A stretch of 61,608 bases of DNA, from positions 1-61,608 of the forward strand of contig NZ_JAQFWQ010000034.1 in assembly GCF_027706725.1 (NCBI RefSeq). The letters run 5' to 3'. Source of the stretch: Nocardiopsis endophytica. GTDB lineage: Bacteria; Actinomycetota; Actinomycetes; Streptosporangiales; Streptosporangiaceae. This document shows positions 52,236 to 61,472 of the stretch, piece after piece. Made by a program: the position numbers and the translations under genes. How positions within the stretch are numbered: position 1 is the stretch's first letter; every line of letters begins with the position of its first letter. Below the pieces are notes generated by a model, which worked only from the letters and a program-made list of their open reading frames with translations, ran no database searches and was not told the origin of the DNA.

Positions 52236-53239
52236 CAGCTCACCCGCACTCTCGGGTCGAGGAGGCTGTAGGAGATGTCCACCAGCAGGTTGATGGCCAC
52301 GTAGATCGCCGCGATGATCAGGATGAACCCGAGCAGCACGGGGTAGTCGCGGGTCTGGGTGGCCGAGTAGATGAACTGGCCGATGCCGCCGAAGGCGAAC
52401 ACGCTCTCGGTGAGCACCGCGCCCGCCAGCAGGCTGCCGCTGAGCAGCCCGATCGCGGTGACGACCGGCAGCATGGCGTTGCGCAGCACGTGGCGCCCGC
52501 GCACGGTGCGCCGGTGCAGCCCCTTGGCCTCGGCGGTGCGCACGTAGTCCTCGCCCAGCACCTCGATGACCCCGGCACGGGTCATCCGGACGATGACCGC
52601 CAGCGGGATGCTGGACAGCGCCAGCCCGGGGAGCACCAGGTGCATGAGGGCGTCCCAGGCGGCGTCCCACTCCCGGGTGGCGATGCCGTCCACGACGAAC
52701 AGCCCGGTGATGCGGGTGGCGTCGATGCCGGGGGTCTGGCGGAACGCCGAGGGGAAGATCCCCATCTGCTCGGCGAGGAGGAGTTTGAGGACGAAGGCGA
52801 GGAAGAAGACGGGGGTGCAGATGCCCACCAGGGAGCCGCCGACGACCAGCGCGTCCAGCGGGCCGCCGCGGCGGCGGGCGGCCACGTAGCCCAGGGGCAC
52901 GCCGACGGCCACCGCGATCAGCATCGCCATGACGGCCAGCTCGACGGTGGCGGGGAACTTCATGGCGAACTCGGTCAGCACCGGGCGGCCGGTCTGCAGC
53001 GACTCGCCCAGGTCGCCCTGGGCCAGCCGCCCCAGGAACGCCCCGTACTGGACGATGACCGGGTCGTCCAGGCCCATGGCCCGGCGCAGCGCGTCGCGCT
53101 GCTCGGCGGTGGCGTTCTCGGGGAGCAGCGCGTAGGCGGGCCCGCCGGGGAGGCTGCGGACCCAGATGAACAGCAGGATGGAGAGGCCGAAGAGGGTCGG
53201 AACGGCCTGCAGGACGCGTCTGACGATGAAGCGGAGCAC
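52235..53239 (-). CDS. Peptide ABC transporter permease (DppB/OppB-like)
   Basis: This 334-aa permease has an N-terminal helix FIVRRVLQAVPTLFGLSILL and five further helices. The EAA loop is YVRTAEAKGLHRRTVRGRHV followed by LRNAMLP. The segment PGGPAYALLPENATAEQRDALR after the first helix is the usual DppB periplasmic loop. It lies 96 bp after the binding-protein gene, behind an intercistronic hairpin. Confidence 0.95.
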   Translation of the reverse strand: MLRFIVRRVLQAVPTLFGLSILLFIWVRSLPGGPAYALLPENATAEQRDALRRAMGLDDPVIVQYGAFLGRLAQGDLGESLQTGRPVLTEFAMKFPATVELAVMAMLIAVAVGVPLGYVAARRRGGPLDALVVGGSLVGICTPVFFLAFVLKLLLAEQMGIFPSAFRQTPGIDATRITGLFVVDGIATREWDAAWDALMHLVLPGLALSSIPLAVIVRMTRAGVIEVLGEDYVRTAEAKGLHRRTVRGRHVLRNAMLPVVTAIGLLSGSLLAGAVLTESVFAFGGIGQFIYSATQTRDYPVLLGFILIIAAIYVAINLLVDISYSLLDPRVRVS

Positions 53240-53263
53240 CTCGGTAACCGCCTGGCTGTCCGG

Positions 53264-53297
53264 GCCCGGCCGGGCGGGGTCGCCGCCCCGGCCGGGC
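53264..53297 (-). terminator. Intercistronic attenuator hairpin between the binding protein and permease genes
   Basis: GCCCGGCC pairs with GGCCGGGC, with an inner GGGG/CCCC stem. A partial terminator here would give high binding-protein and lower membrane-component expression, as in many peptide importers. Confidence 0.55.
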
Positions 53298-53335
53298 GCT
53301 TTCGGCTGAGGATCGCTGGGTGTCCTAGGGGTGCG

Positions 53336-55006
53336 TCACTTGAAGGACGCCTCCTGGAAGCGTTCCTGCGTCAGCGGGCTGGCGTTCGGGGGGTTGACGT
53401 CCGGGGAGAAGACGATCGACGGGGGCGAGTGCGAGATGGGCAGGCCCGGCAGGTAGTCCATGATGGTCTCGTTGGCGTCCTCGTAGAGGGCGACGCGCGC
53501 CTCGGGGTCGGGCTCGGAGGCCACGGCCTCCATCGCCTCGAACACCTCGTCGTCGCGGAAGCCCCAGGCGCTGTCGTAGGAGGCGAACCAGGTGCCGAGG
53601 AAGTTGTAGGCCTCGTTGAAGTCGCCGGTCCAGCCCAGCAGGTAGAGGCTGCAGTTGCCCGAGTCGGTGTGCGGGATGTACTCGTCCCAGGGCTTGGAGT
53701 CGGCCTCGACGGTGACCCCGGCCTCCTTCAGGTCGGCCTGGATGATGTCGAAGATGTCCTTGGGCGCGGGCATGTAGGGCCGGGTGACCTCGGTCGGGTA
53801 GCAGAAGTCGATGGTCAGGTCCTCCTGCCCGGCCTCCTCCAGCAGCTCCTTGGCGCGGTCGGGGTCGTGGTCGTAGGTGGCCACGTCGGACGACCACCCC
53901 TCGACGGTGTCGGGGATGAACTGCGTGGCGACCTGCCCGCCCTCGGGGAGGATGGTGTCGACGATGCGCTGGCGGTCCACCGCGTGCGCGAGCGCCTTGC
54001 GCACGTCGGGGTCCTCCAGCTCCTCGGAGGCCTCCTGGTTGTAGGCCATGTACAGGACGTTGAACACGTCGCGCTGGGGGACCTGGAAGCCCGCCTCCTT
54101 GAGCGGTTCGACGTCGGCCGGCGCGACGAGGTCGTAGCCGTGCACGTCCCCGGCCTCCAGGGCCTGGCGGCGGGCGCTCTCCTCGGAGATGGTCTTGATG
54201 ATCACCGTCTTGACGCTGGCCGGCTCGCCCCAGTAGTCGTCGTTGCGCTCCAGGGTGACCTCCTGGGCGTCGTGGTCCCACTCGCCGTAGGTGTAGGGGC
54301 CCGTCCCGGCGATGTCCCCGGCCTGCTGGCTGTACTCGGGCAGGACCGGCGCGCCCTCCTCGCCGCCGACCTCCTGGTCGGCGACGGCCTCGATGGAGGC
54401 GGGGCTCATGATGCCGAAGGAGGACAGGGTGAAGCCGCCGGGGAAGGAGGCGGAGGACTCGGTGAGCGTGATGACCGGGGTCAGCTCGTCCTCGGCGGTG
54501 CAGGACTCGTAGATCGACTCGGGCAGGTCCTCGTCCTCGTTCTCGGCGAACCCGCCGAAGACGTTCTGCCAGTAGTAGGTCTGGTTGCTCGACTGGTAGT
54601 CGCCGGTGAAGTTGAACCAGCGGTCGAAGTTGGCGCAGACCGCCTCGGCGTTCAGGGGCTCGCCGTCGTGGAAGGTCACCCCCTCGCGCAGGTGGAAGGT
54701 CCACTCGGTGCCGTCCTCGGACTGCTCCCAGCTCTCGGCCAGCCCGCCCTGGATCTCGCTGCCGCCGGACTCGTGGACCAGCAGGGTCTCCATCACCTGC
54801 CGGGTGACGCGGAAGGTCTCCCCGTCGTTGGCGAGGGCGGGGTCGAGGGAGCGGGGGTCGCCCGTCCCTGCGAAGATCAGCGGCTGGGTCTCGTTGGGGT
54901 CGCCTCCGGTGTCCCGGTCGCTCTGGGCGCACCCGGCGGCCACGAGGGCGAGGGCCGCCGCGGCCGCCGCCGGAGCGATGAGCCGCCCGTTTCTCCTTTT
55001 GAACAC
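53336..55006 (-). CDS. Peptide ABC transporter substrate-binding lipoprotein (DppA/OppA-like)
   Basis: This 556-aa SBP_bac_5 protein is exported as a lipoprotein: basic start FKRRNGRL, hydrophobic core and lipobox VAAGC. Family features are DPRSLDPALANDGETFRVTR, ESWEQSEDGTEWTFHLREGV followed by TFHDG, and the C-terminal region with WTGDFNEAYNFLGTWF. It binds peptides or related ligands outside the membrane and hands them to DppB/DppC. The GTG 55006 is chosen for the GAGGTGGACA site. It is the first gene of the operon. Confidence 0.93.
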   Translation of the reverse strand: MFKRRNGRLIAPAAAAAALALVAAGCAQSDRDTGGDPNETQPLIFAGTGDPRSLDPALANDGETFRVTRQVMETLLVHESGGSEIQGGLAESWEQSEDGTEWTFHLREGVTFHDGEPLNAEAVCANFDRWFNFTGDYQSSNQTYYWQNVFGGFAENEDEDLPESIYESCTAEDELTPVITLTESSASFPGGFTLSSFGIMSPASIEAVADQEVGGEEGAPVLPEYSQQAGDIAGTGPYTYGEWDHDAQEVTLERNDDYWGEPASVKTVIIKTISEESARRQALEAGDVHGYDLVAPADVEPLKEAGFQVPQRDVFNVLYMAYNQEASEELEDPDVRKALAHAVDRQRIVDTILPEGGQVATQFIPDTVEGWSSDVATYDHDPDRAKELLEEAGQEDLTIDFCYPTEVTRPYMPAPKDIFDIIQADLKEAGVTVEADSKPWDEYIPHTDSGNCSLYLLGWTGDFNEAYNFLGTWFASYDSAWGFRDDEVFEAMEAVASEPDPEARVALYEDANETIMDYLPGLPISHSPPSIVFSPDVNPPNASPLTQERFQEASFK

Positions 55007-55487
55007 TGTCCACCTCGTCTGGGGGGTCGGTGGCACTGCGCTTGCTGGCACGAACTTTATTGCTTTCGCCCCATATTTCAGATCCCGTAATGGATCGTCA
55101 ACGGAACCGTGGCCGTTCCGCGCCCGCCGACGCCCTGCTCAGCGAAGTTCCCCACGTTTGCGGACCGGGAGTCGGAATTGCTTCCCCAGGGGCACGGGGG
55201 GCCATTGTTGCAGATGTTCGAATTCTTCCTGATTCTTCGCCGATAGGCCCGATCGCCCGATTGGCAGGGGCATGTGGGCCCCCGTCCGCCCCGGAGGGGG
55301 CCCACTCGGGGGCGCCCTCGGGCCGGAGGTGACGCCCGCGCGTACGGCCGTCGGATTTCCGCCGTCAGCAGGTAAAGGGATGGCAAAGTCCCCGGGCCGG
55401 TAAAGCGCGCGGGGCGCGCGGGAAAGCAGAATCTCTGTGTCAGGCGGCCGCATCCGGGCCGCCTCCCCGCTGACCGAGAGGACACAG
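55007..55487. other. Divergent region, peptide importer / phospholipase A2
   Basis: This 481-bp spacer has no gene. On the importer side it holds the promoter at 55073-55101. On the phospholipase side it ends in a structured leader (55434-55488). The middle has GC-rich arms of no clear function. Confidence 0.55.
55073..55101 (-). promoter_or_regulatory. Putative promoter of the peptide importer operon
   Basis: On the minus strand TTGACG (55101-55096) and AAATAT (55078-55073) are 17 bp apart, giving a leader of about 60 nt. The -35 region lies in the same 14-mer (55093-55106) found at the gltS-like gene promoter. Confidence 0.6.
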
Positions 55488-55488
55488 A
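55434..55488 (+). promoter_or_regulatory. Structured 5' leader of the phospholipase gene
   Basis: An outer 8-bp stem pairs TCTGTGTC (55434-55441) with GACACAGA (55481-55488), whose last base is the A of the start codon. An inner 8-bp stem pairs AGGCGGCC (55442-55449) with GGCCGCCT (55457-55464) directly on top. The GAGAGGA ribosome site is partly inside the outer stem, so folding should limit translation. Confidence 0.55.
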
Positions 55489-56117
55489 TGGCAGTCCCCC
55501 GCGCATTCACCCTGCGTGCCGTCACCGCGGCCTGCGCCGCGGCCGTCACCCTCCCCCTGGCCGCCGCCCCCGCACAGGCCGACACCCTCCCGCCCGACGA
55601 GCTCCGGCGCGTCACCGACGCCTACGTCTTCGACTACGCCCTGGACGACTTCATCGCCGTCAGCGCGCAGCGGCCCCACGAGCCCCAGCTCGACTGGTCC
55701 AACGACGGCTGCAGCATGTCCCCCGACCAGCCCATCGGCTACGACTTCAAGCCCGGGTGCGTGCGCCACGACTTCGGCTACCGCAACTTCAAGCTCCAGC
55801 AGCGGTTCGACGAGGCCAACCGGCTGCGCATCGACAACGTCTTCCGCGACGACCTGTACGGGATCTGCGACGGCGACTGGGTGTGCCGCGGCGTCGCCGA
55901 CATCTACTACGCGGCGGTGCGCGGCTTCGGCGGCTTCGCCTCCGACCTCGACGACGCCCTGGAGCGGGGCGACGTGGAGGAGAAGACCGAGCGGTTCCTC
56001 GCCACCGCGGAGAAGGTGGAGGACGCCGGCTCCGCCGAGGAGGCCGAGCGCCTCATGGCCGACTTCGAGCAGGAGACCGGCGTGGACCTGGACATCGAGT
56101 CGGTTCCGGCGGGCTGA
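55488..56117 (+). CDS. Secreted phospholipase A2 (prokaryotic PLA2 family)
   Basis: This 209-aa secreted enzyme has a signal peptide ending near APAQA. The PLA2 active site is CVRHDFGYRN (His-Asp dyad in CxRHDxGYxN), preceded by the Ca2+-loop region DGCSMSPDQPIGYDFKPG. A third and fourth cysteine lie in YGICDGDWVCRGVAD. It matches Streptomyces-type PLA2 of about 120-160 residues plus a C-terminal helical acidic tail of about 60 residues that is not typical. It releases fatty acids from phospholipids outside the cell. The ATG follows GAGAGGA. Confidence 0.93.
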   Translation: MAVPRAFTLRAVTAACAAAVTLPLAAAPAQADTLPPDELRRVTDAYVFDYALDDFIAVSAQRPHEPQLDWSNDGCSMSPDQPIGYDFKPGCVRHDFGYRNFKLQQRFDEANRLRIDNVFRDDLYGICDGDWVCRGVADIYYAAVRGFGGFASDLDDALERGDVEEKTERFLATAEKVEDAGSAEEAERLMADFEQETGVDLDIESVPAG

Positions 56118-56126
56118 CCCGCCGCC

Positions 56127-57008
56127 TCACTTGGCCTGGCAGCCCGGGCACCAGTACAGGGTCCGGGCCGCCAGGTCCGCCGACCGGACCGGAGTGCCGC
56201 ACACCCGGCAGGGCTCGCCGGTCCGGTAGCAGACGTAGAGCGTGTCGGGCCGGGGCACCGGCCGGGCCTGCGGGTCGGGCCGGTGCTCGGGGCGCGTGGT
56301 GATGATGAGGCCGTCGCGCACGCCGTCCCGCAGCAGGCCGCACAGGTCGGCCCAGAGGTCCTCCCATTCGCCGGGCGTGATGTCGCGGCCGGGGCGGTAG
56401 GGGTCGATCCCGGCCCGGAAGAGGGACTCGGCGCGGTAGATGTTGCCGATCCCGGCGACCACGTCCTGGCGCATCAGCAGGGTGGCGATGGGCGACCGGG
56501 AGCGCGCGACGATCCGCAGGGCCCGCTCGGGGTCGGCGTCGGCGCGCAGCGGGTCGGGCCCGAGCCGGGCCTGGACGGCGCGCTTGTCCCCCTCGGTGAT
56601 CACCTCGCAGGCCGAGGCGCCGCGCAGGTCGGCCCAGCCGTGCGCGGTGACCAGGCGGGCGCGTACCGCACCGACGGGCGGCGGCGGGACGGCGAAGCCG
56701 TCGGCGTCGCGCTCCAGCGGGCGGCCGCCGGCCCCGGCGGCGCGCGGGGCGCCCAGGTGGCGTTCGCCGTCGGCGTCGCCGAAGGTCCAGGCGCCGTACA
56801 GGCCGAGGTGGACGCGGAGCCACTCGTCGCCGTCGAAGCCGAGGAAGAGCTGCTTGCCATGGGCCTCGGCGGTCTCCAGGGTGCGGCCGTCGATGCGGCG
56901 GGCCCCGTCGGCGAAGCGCCCCTGCGGGCTGGACGCCCGCACGGGCTCACCGCCGTAGTGCTCGCTGAAGTGCGCCGCCAGCCGGTGCAGCGTGTGGCCC
57001 TCGGGCAC
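56127..57008 (-). CDS. Fpg/Nei-family DNA glycosylase-AP lyase (Nei2-like)
   Basis: This 293-aa base-excision repair enzyme starts PEGHTLHR: the Pro after the start is the catalytic amine and the Glu next to it is conserved. The H2TH region includes RQDVVAGIGNIYRAESLFRA (helix and K/N lesion-binding). The C-terminal zinc finger CYRTGEPCRVCGTPV...YWCPGCQAK has four cysteines. Sequence around SPQGRFADGA and HGKQLFLGF is typical of mycobacterial Nei2. It removes oxidised pyrimidines and nicks DNA. The GTG follows GAGGGGGCGG. It is convergent with the phospholipase gene. Confidence 0.93.
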   Translation of the reverse strand: MPEGHTLHRLAAHFSEHYGGEPVRASSPQGRFADGARRIDGRTLETAEAHGKQLFLGFDGDEWLRVHLGLYGAWTFGDADGERHLGAPRAAGAGGRPLERDADGFAVPPPPVGAVRARLVTAHGWADLRGASACEVITEGDKRAVQARLGPDPLRADADPERALRIVARSRSPIATLLMRQDVVAGIGNIYRAESLFRAGIDPYRPGRDITPGEWEDLWADLCGLLRDGVRDGLIITTRPEHRPDPQARPVPRPDTLYVCYRTGEPCRVCGTPVRSADLAARTLYWCPGCQAK

Positions 57009-57453
57009 CCCGCCCCCTCGTGTCGCGTTCCGGGATTCCCGCGCGCGGCACGGCCGGGCGAGCCGGGGTGCGGGGCGCGAGAGGGCCGCACGGACGCGGC
57101 GGCCACCGGTCTCGCACTCTATCGCCGACCGCACCCGCTTCGGCGTGCGGCCGGAGGCCGCCCGCCGGGGGCCGGGACTCGGAGGCGGGCAGGACCCGGT
57201 GCGGTGAGTGTCGGGCCGCCCCGGCCGGACGGTGGCCAGACCGAGCCGCGGGACGTCGCACCTTCATCAAGGGCCTTTCCTGACGACCGCAGGCGGGTTC
57301 ATCCGGAGGGCTTCCGCCCCCGCCGCTACACCGAGTGCAACGCGCGCTCCTGGGCAAGGGGAGTGATCTCCTCAGCCCCCGACAGGGGCACCCCCAGGCG
57401 GACACCCATCCGCCGAGCACAGGCAGGACCCATCCACACGGCATCCCCCGCCC
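57009..57453. other. Intergenic region with a decayed copy of the helicase-like 3' end
   Basis: This 445-bp gap has no complete gene. At about 57326-57390 the minus strand reads AEEITPLAQERALHSV then stop, a second copy of the end of the next gene (AEEIISLAQGE...RSLHSV). The block GCTACACCGAGTGCAACG-type sequence is shared by both copies. Confidence 0.6.
57326..57390 (-). pseudogene. Duplicated 3' fragment of the helicase-like gene
   Basis: The last codons of the large helicase-like gene occur twice, here and at 57454-57530, with small differences and a 6-residue gap. It marks a partial tandem duplication or gene conversion remnant. Confidence 0.6.
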
Positions 57454-60400
57454 CTACACCGAGTGCAACGAGCGATCCGGACCCTCCTCCCCCTGAGCAA
57501 GGGAAATGATCTCCTCAGCCACCCCGGCAGGATTCTGCAGGCACCTCCAAGCGGGCACGCACACCACCGGGCCCTCGTAGAGGCCCTCCAGCATCCGCCC
57601 GCGGCGCAGCAGGCGTCGCAGTTCCGCGCCGTTGCGTGCCTGGTCGACCAGGACCAGCGCCGACCCGCCCCGGGTGCGCACGCACAGGTCGGCGCGGTGG
57701 CCCCGCACGGGCGGCGCGGCCGAGGCGTCGGACGCGCGCTGGCGGAGCGCGCGCTGCAGCACCCGGACCGCCGGGGTCGCGGGTTCCTCCCCCGCCTCAT
57801 CGTCGCCTCCGGCCTCCGCCCAGCGGCACAGCTCGCCGCCGACCCCGCCCTGGCGCACCCAGAACGCCCGGTCCCCCACGGCGATCAGCCGCAGGCGCGT
57901 CCGGGTCAGCGCGGTGGTCCACAGCCGGTCGGGCCCACCCGGACCGCCCACGGCGCCGGACGCGCCCGTCGCCGACACCACCATCACGTCGACGCCCCGG
58001 TGCTCGGCGCGGAAGTACTCCGGCCCTCCCACGCGCACCTCCCGGGTGAACTCCTGCCGCTCGGCCAGGCGGCGCAGCAGCGACCACTGGGCCTGGTGCG
58101 GCGCGACCACGCCGAGGCTCAGGCCGCTCGGCAGCCCGCCGTCGAGCTGGCGCAGCAGCACCGCCACGCGATAGGCCTCGTCCCGGTTGACCGCCGACGC
58201 GCCGGGCACGACGTCGAACCGGCCCGGCGCATGCCGCCACTCGACCGCCGGACCGGTGACCGCGGGCAGGGTGCGCGGGTCGGTCAGCACGTGCACACGG
58301 CCGCCGTAGCAGTGCCGGGAGGCCAGCCGGGCGATCTCGGGGCGGGCCCGGTCGTGCTCGTCGAGGCGGAGCCGCGCGCCGTGCCCCGCCTCGGCGGACG
58401 CGGCGCAGGCGGCGTAGGCCGAGGCGCCGTGCCCCAGGCTCCACCGGCGCAGCCACTGCCCGCCGAGGCCCGACGCCGACCGGGCGCGCTCGTCGTCCGC
58501 GGGGTCCATCAGGCGGGGCGGCGGCGCCTGCGCCGGGTCGCCCAGCACCAGCACCCGGCGGGCCCGGTACAGCAGCGGCAGGAGGTGCGTCACCGGGATG
58601 CGGTCGGCCTCGGCCACCACGACCAGGTCGAACAGGCCGGGGGTGCACGGCAGCGCGTGCACGGCCCCGGCGCGGACCGCCCAGGCGGGAACGGCGGTCA
58701 GCAGGTGGGCCAGGCCGGACTTCCGGGCGGCGTCGTGCCAGTTCAGCGCCTCGATGCGGGAGGTGATGGCAGGGCGTGCGCGGGCGGCGCGGCGCACTGC
58801 GGAGCTCTCCAGGTAGGCGGCGCCGGAGAGCAGGTGGCAGGCGAGGGCGGCGTCCAGGTCGGCGGTCAGGTCCGCGAGCGGTGCGAGGCGGCGGCGCCGG
58901 TCCAGGCAGGAGCGCCACTCGCTCTCCAGGGCGGCGGCGCGCGCCAGCCGGTCCAGGTTCTCCGGGGCCGGGTTCACGCCCAGCTCGCGGCGGATCGCCG
59001 CGCGGTGGGCGCGCGCGGCCATGCCCGAGCCCTGGGCCCGCTCGGCGCGGCGCTGCCAGGCTTCGGGCTCGCCGGTGTCGACGGTGAACAGCGCCTCGGG
59101 GTCCCAGCCAGCCTCGGCCAGGCGCCGCCGCTCGGCGCCGAGCAGGGCCAGCGTGTGCCCGCCCGCGGCGACCGCGTCCACCGCGCGCCAGGCCTCCTCG
59201 GCGCGCGCCCAGTCGTCGCGCAGGCTCTGCCGGTCGGCCACCGTGTCGGGCGGGTCGGAGCGCAGGACCGCGTCGGCGATCTCGGCCAGGGACCGGGCCT
59301 CCTCCTCGGCGGGGCCGCCGACCGGCAGGATGCGGTGGGCCCGGTCGGCGCCGGTCGCCGCGGAGAGTCGGGACGGGAGGCGGCCGTCGGGGCCGACGAG
59401 CAGCACGCTCTGCCCGGCGGCGCAGGCGGTGCGCACGGCGGTGTCGGCGACCTGGTCGGCACCGGTGCCGGGCGGGGCGGCGGCGACGGTGAGGGGGCGG
59501 CGCATGGCGGAGGCGACGACGGCGTGGTGGGCCTCGGACAGGCGGTGGGGCGAGACGGGCAGCACGGGCTCGTCGCGCGCGGTGCCGCCTTCCAGGAGTG
59601 CGGCCAGGGCCGTGGAGTCGGCCTTCTCCGGCCGGATGCCGTCGCCGCCCAGGTCGGAGGCGGTGGTGGAGCCGGGAGGTTCGGGGTCGGTCCCGGCGCG
59701 GAAGAGGAGCGCGATGTTGTGGGCGCCCGTGCGGAGGTCGGCCAGGGGCATGACGCCGCGCAGGCGTGCCGGGACGACGTCGTCGACGCGGTCGATCTCC
59801 AGGCGGGCCAGGATCATGCGCGCCTTGGCCTCGAGGTCGCCGATCTTGGCCGTGGGCGCCTTGTCCGCGCCCTTGCCCCGGTCCGCCTTGTCCGCTCCCC
59901 CGGATCGGACGAGGCGGCGGAACTCGGCCAGCTCCTCCTGGGTGTCGATCCCGAGATGGCGCAGGAGCGCGGGGTTGACCTCGGGGCGCGAGGCGATGCG
60001 CACCCGGGGGCGTGCGGGGTCCTGGTCGGGCAGGGGTTCGGCGTCGGCCACGAAGAGCGGCGCGGCACGCCGGGCTCCGGAGGCGCGGCCGTGGCCGGTG
60101 CCGCTGTCGTCGTGGCAGGGCTCGTGGCCGTGGCCCGGCTCGTGGTCGTGGCAGGGCTCCGCAGGAAGGATGACCAGCGGGTACCCGTAGCGGAGGCGCC
60201 CGCCGCCCGAGCCGTCGCCGACCAGGGCCGCGGCGCCGACGGGGACGTCCACGGTGGTGCGTTCGCCGGTGAAGACCGACTCGGCGCCTCCGGGCAGGGC
60301 GGCCCAGGTGTCGAGGCGGGAGGTGTCCAGGTCGACGAGGTGCCCGAGGACGCGTTCCCGCTCGGCGCAGGCCCGGTGGTAGCCGATGAGGGCGGAGAGC

Positions 60401-60693
60401 CGTTCGGTCGGTGACTCGGGCGCGGGGCGCACCTGGGCGGGGCCGACGGGACGCACGGGGGCGGCACCGAAGGGACGCGCTGACGCCGGTGCCGAGCCCA
60501 CGAGGGGTCCGGCGCCCTTCCGCAACCCCGGCAGGCCGGGTCCGGCCCCGGCGACGTCGGCGCCTCCACCGGCCGGAGGCGTCTCCGTCCGGCCCTCGGC
60601 GGGCGGCGCGATGTCGGCGACGACTCGGACGGGCTCGGCGGACGCCTCCCCGGCACGGTCGTGCAGGGACGGGTCGGATCGGGGGACCGCCAC
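57454..60693 (-). CDS. SF1 helicase-like protein with degenerate Walker motifs
   Basis: This 1079-aa protein has the overall order of an AAA_11/AAA_12 (Upf1/Dna2-like) helicase. Motif I reads APPGTGADQV where GxGKT is expected, so the phosphate-binding Lys is missing. Motif II reads VVVAEADR instead of DEAxQ. Later motifs remain: VLVLGDPAQAPPP (III) and LWTTALTRTRLRLIAVGD (VI). The N-terminal 100 residues are Pro/Ala-rich. The C-terminus adds an unknown domain (ADLCVRTRGGSALVLVDQAR). The enzyme is unlikely to hydrolyse ATP normally and may be a scaffold. GTG 60693 is chosen for GAGG 6 nt upstream; GTG 60705 is an alternative. Confidence 0.8.
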   Translation of the reverse strand: MAVPRSDPSLHDRAGEASAEPVRVVADIAPPAEGRTETPPAGGGADVAGAGPGLPGLRKGAGPLVGSAPASARPFGAAPVRPVGPAQVRPAPESPTERLSALIGYHRACAERERVLGHLVDLDTSRLDTWAALPGGAESVFTGERTTVDVPVGAAALVGDGSGGGRLRYGYPLVILPAEPCHDHEPGHGHEPCHDDSGTGHGRASGARRAAPLFVADAEPLPDQDPARPRVRIASRPEVNPALLRHLGIDTQEELAEFRRLVRSGGADKADRGKGADKAPTAKIGDLEAKARMILARLEIDRVDDVVPARLRGVMPLADLRTGAHNIALLFRAGTDPEPPGSTTASDLGGDGIRPEKADSTALAALLEGGTARDEPVLPVSPHRLSEAHHAVVASAMRRPLTVAAAPPGTGADQVADTAVRTACAAGQSVLLVGPDGRLPSRLSAATGADRAHRILPVGGPAEEEARSLAEIADAVLRSDPPDTVADRQSLRDDWARAEEAWRAVDAVAAGGHTLALLGAERRRLAEAGWDPEALFTVDTGEPEAWQRRAERAQGSGMAARAHRAAIRRELGVNPAPENLDRLARAAALESEWRSCLDRRRRLAPLADLTADLDAALACHLLSGAAYLESSAVRRAARARPAITSRIEALNWHDAARKSGLAHLLTAVPAWAVRAGAVHALPCTPGLFDLVVVAEADRIPVTHLLPLLYRARRVLVLGDPAQAPPPRLMDPADDERARSASGLGGQWLRRWSLGHGASAYAACAASAEAGHGARLRLDEHDRARPEIARLASRHCYGGRVHVLTDPRTLPAVTGPAVEWRHAPGRFDVVPGASAVNRDEAYRVAVLLRQLDGGLPSGLSLGVVAPHQAQWSLLRRLAERQEFTREVRVGGPEYFRAEHRGVDVMVVSATGASGAVGGPGGPDRLWTTALTRTRLRLIAVGDRAFWVRQGGVGGELCRWAEAGGDDEAGEEPATPAVRVLQRALRQRASDASAAPPVRGHRADLCVRTRGGSALVLVDQARNGAELRRLLRRGRMLEGLYEGPVVCVPAWRCLQNPAGVAEEIISLAQGEEGPDRSLHSV

Positions 60694-60870
60694 GTCACAC
60701 CTCACGTATTCGATGGCATTTCGGGCGATGCCGGACAGCGACCGTCAGGTCACTCAGGGCTATCACCTTCATTGTGCGACATCCCCCGCAGATCCGCAGG
60801 AAGACCGGGGAATTGCCGACCTCCGAAGCGCCAGGCGGAAGAGGGCGACGCGAGGTCAGCGGCCCCACCT

Positions 60871-61445
60871 GCAGCGTCGTCTGCCGCGCCGCGTGTGCGT
60901 GGTCACCGTGTTCGGCGGCAACGGCGACAGCGGGGCGGTTCCCCGACCCTGCTTGCCGCCACCCCGGCCCCTTTCAGTCCGGGGCGGCTGGGCAGGTACC
61001 CCCACTCCAACCCCCAGCCGGGCAGCAGGCCACCGGGGTGCAGCGTGGAGGGCAGCAACGACGAAGGCCAGCACCCCGCCCCGCAGCGTTGTCGGGCGCG
61101 GCGCGTGTGCGTGGTCGCCGCAGATGGCGGCGACGGTCAGAGCGGGGCGGTTCCCCGACCCTGCTTGCCGCCTCCCCGCCCCCTTGCAGTCCGGGGCGGC
61201 TGAGCAGGTCCCCCGCTCAAGGGCCCCGGCCGGGCGGCGGGCCACCGGGGTGTGAGGTGGAGGGGCAGCAACGACGGAAGTGGGCGGCCCTCTCCGCAGC
61301 GCCGTCGAGTACGGCGCGTGTGCGTGGTCGCCGTGCTCGGCGGCAACGGCGACAGCGGGGCGGTTCCCGGGCGTCGCCTGCCGGGCGGCGGGCCCCTCGC
61401 GGTCCGGGTGAGCGGCGACGAGGAAGGCGGGTACTCGCCCGCACT
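60871..61445 (+). repeat. Tandem direct repeat, unit about 212 bp, about 3 copies
   Basis: Copies begin at about 60871, 61083 and 61296, each with GCAGCG and then GCGTGTGCGTGGTC, a CGGCGGCAACGGCGACAGCG-like core and CGGGGCGGTTCCC. The third copy is cut short at about 61445. The copies differ at many positions, so the array is old. Confidence 0.8.
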
Positions 61446-61472
61446 CGTGGCGTCCGCACCTCCGGTGCCCCT

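Noticed and set aside
60871-61445. CRISPR array
   Set aside because: The repeat unit is about 212 bp with divergent copies; there is no short repeat/spacer pattern and no cas gene.
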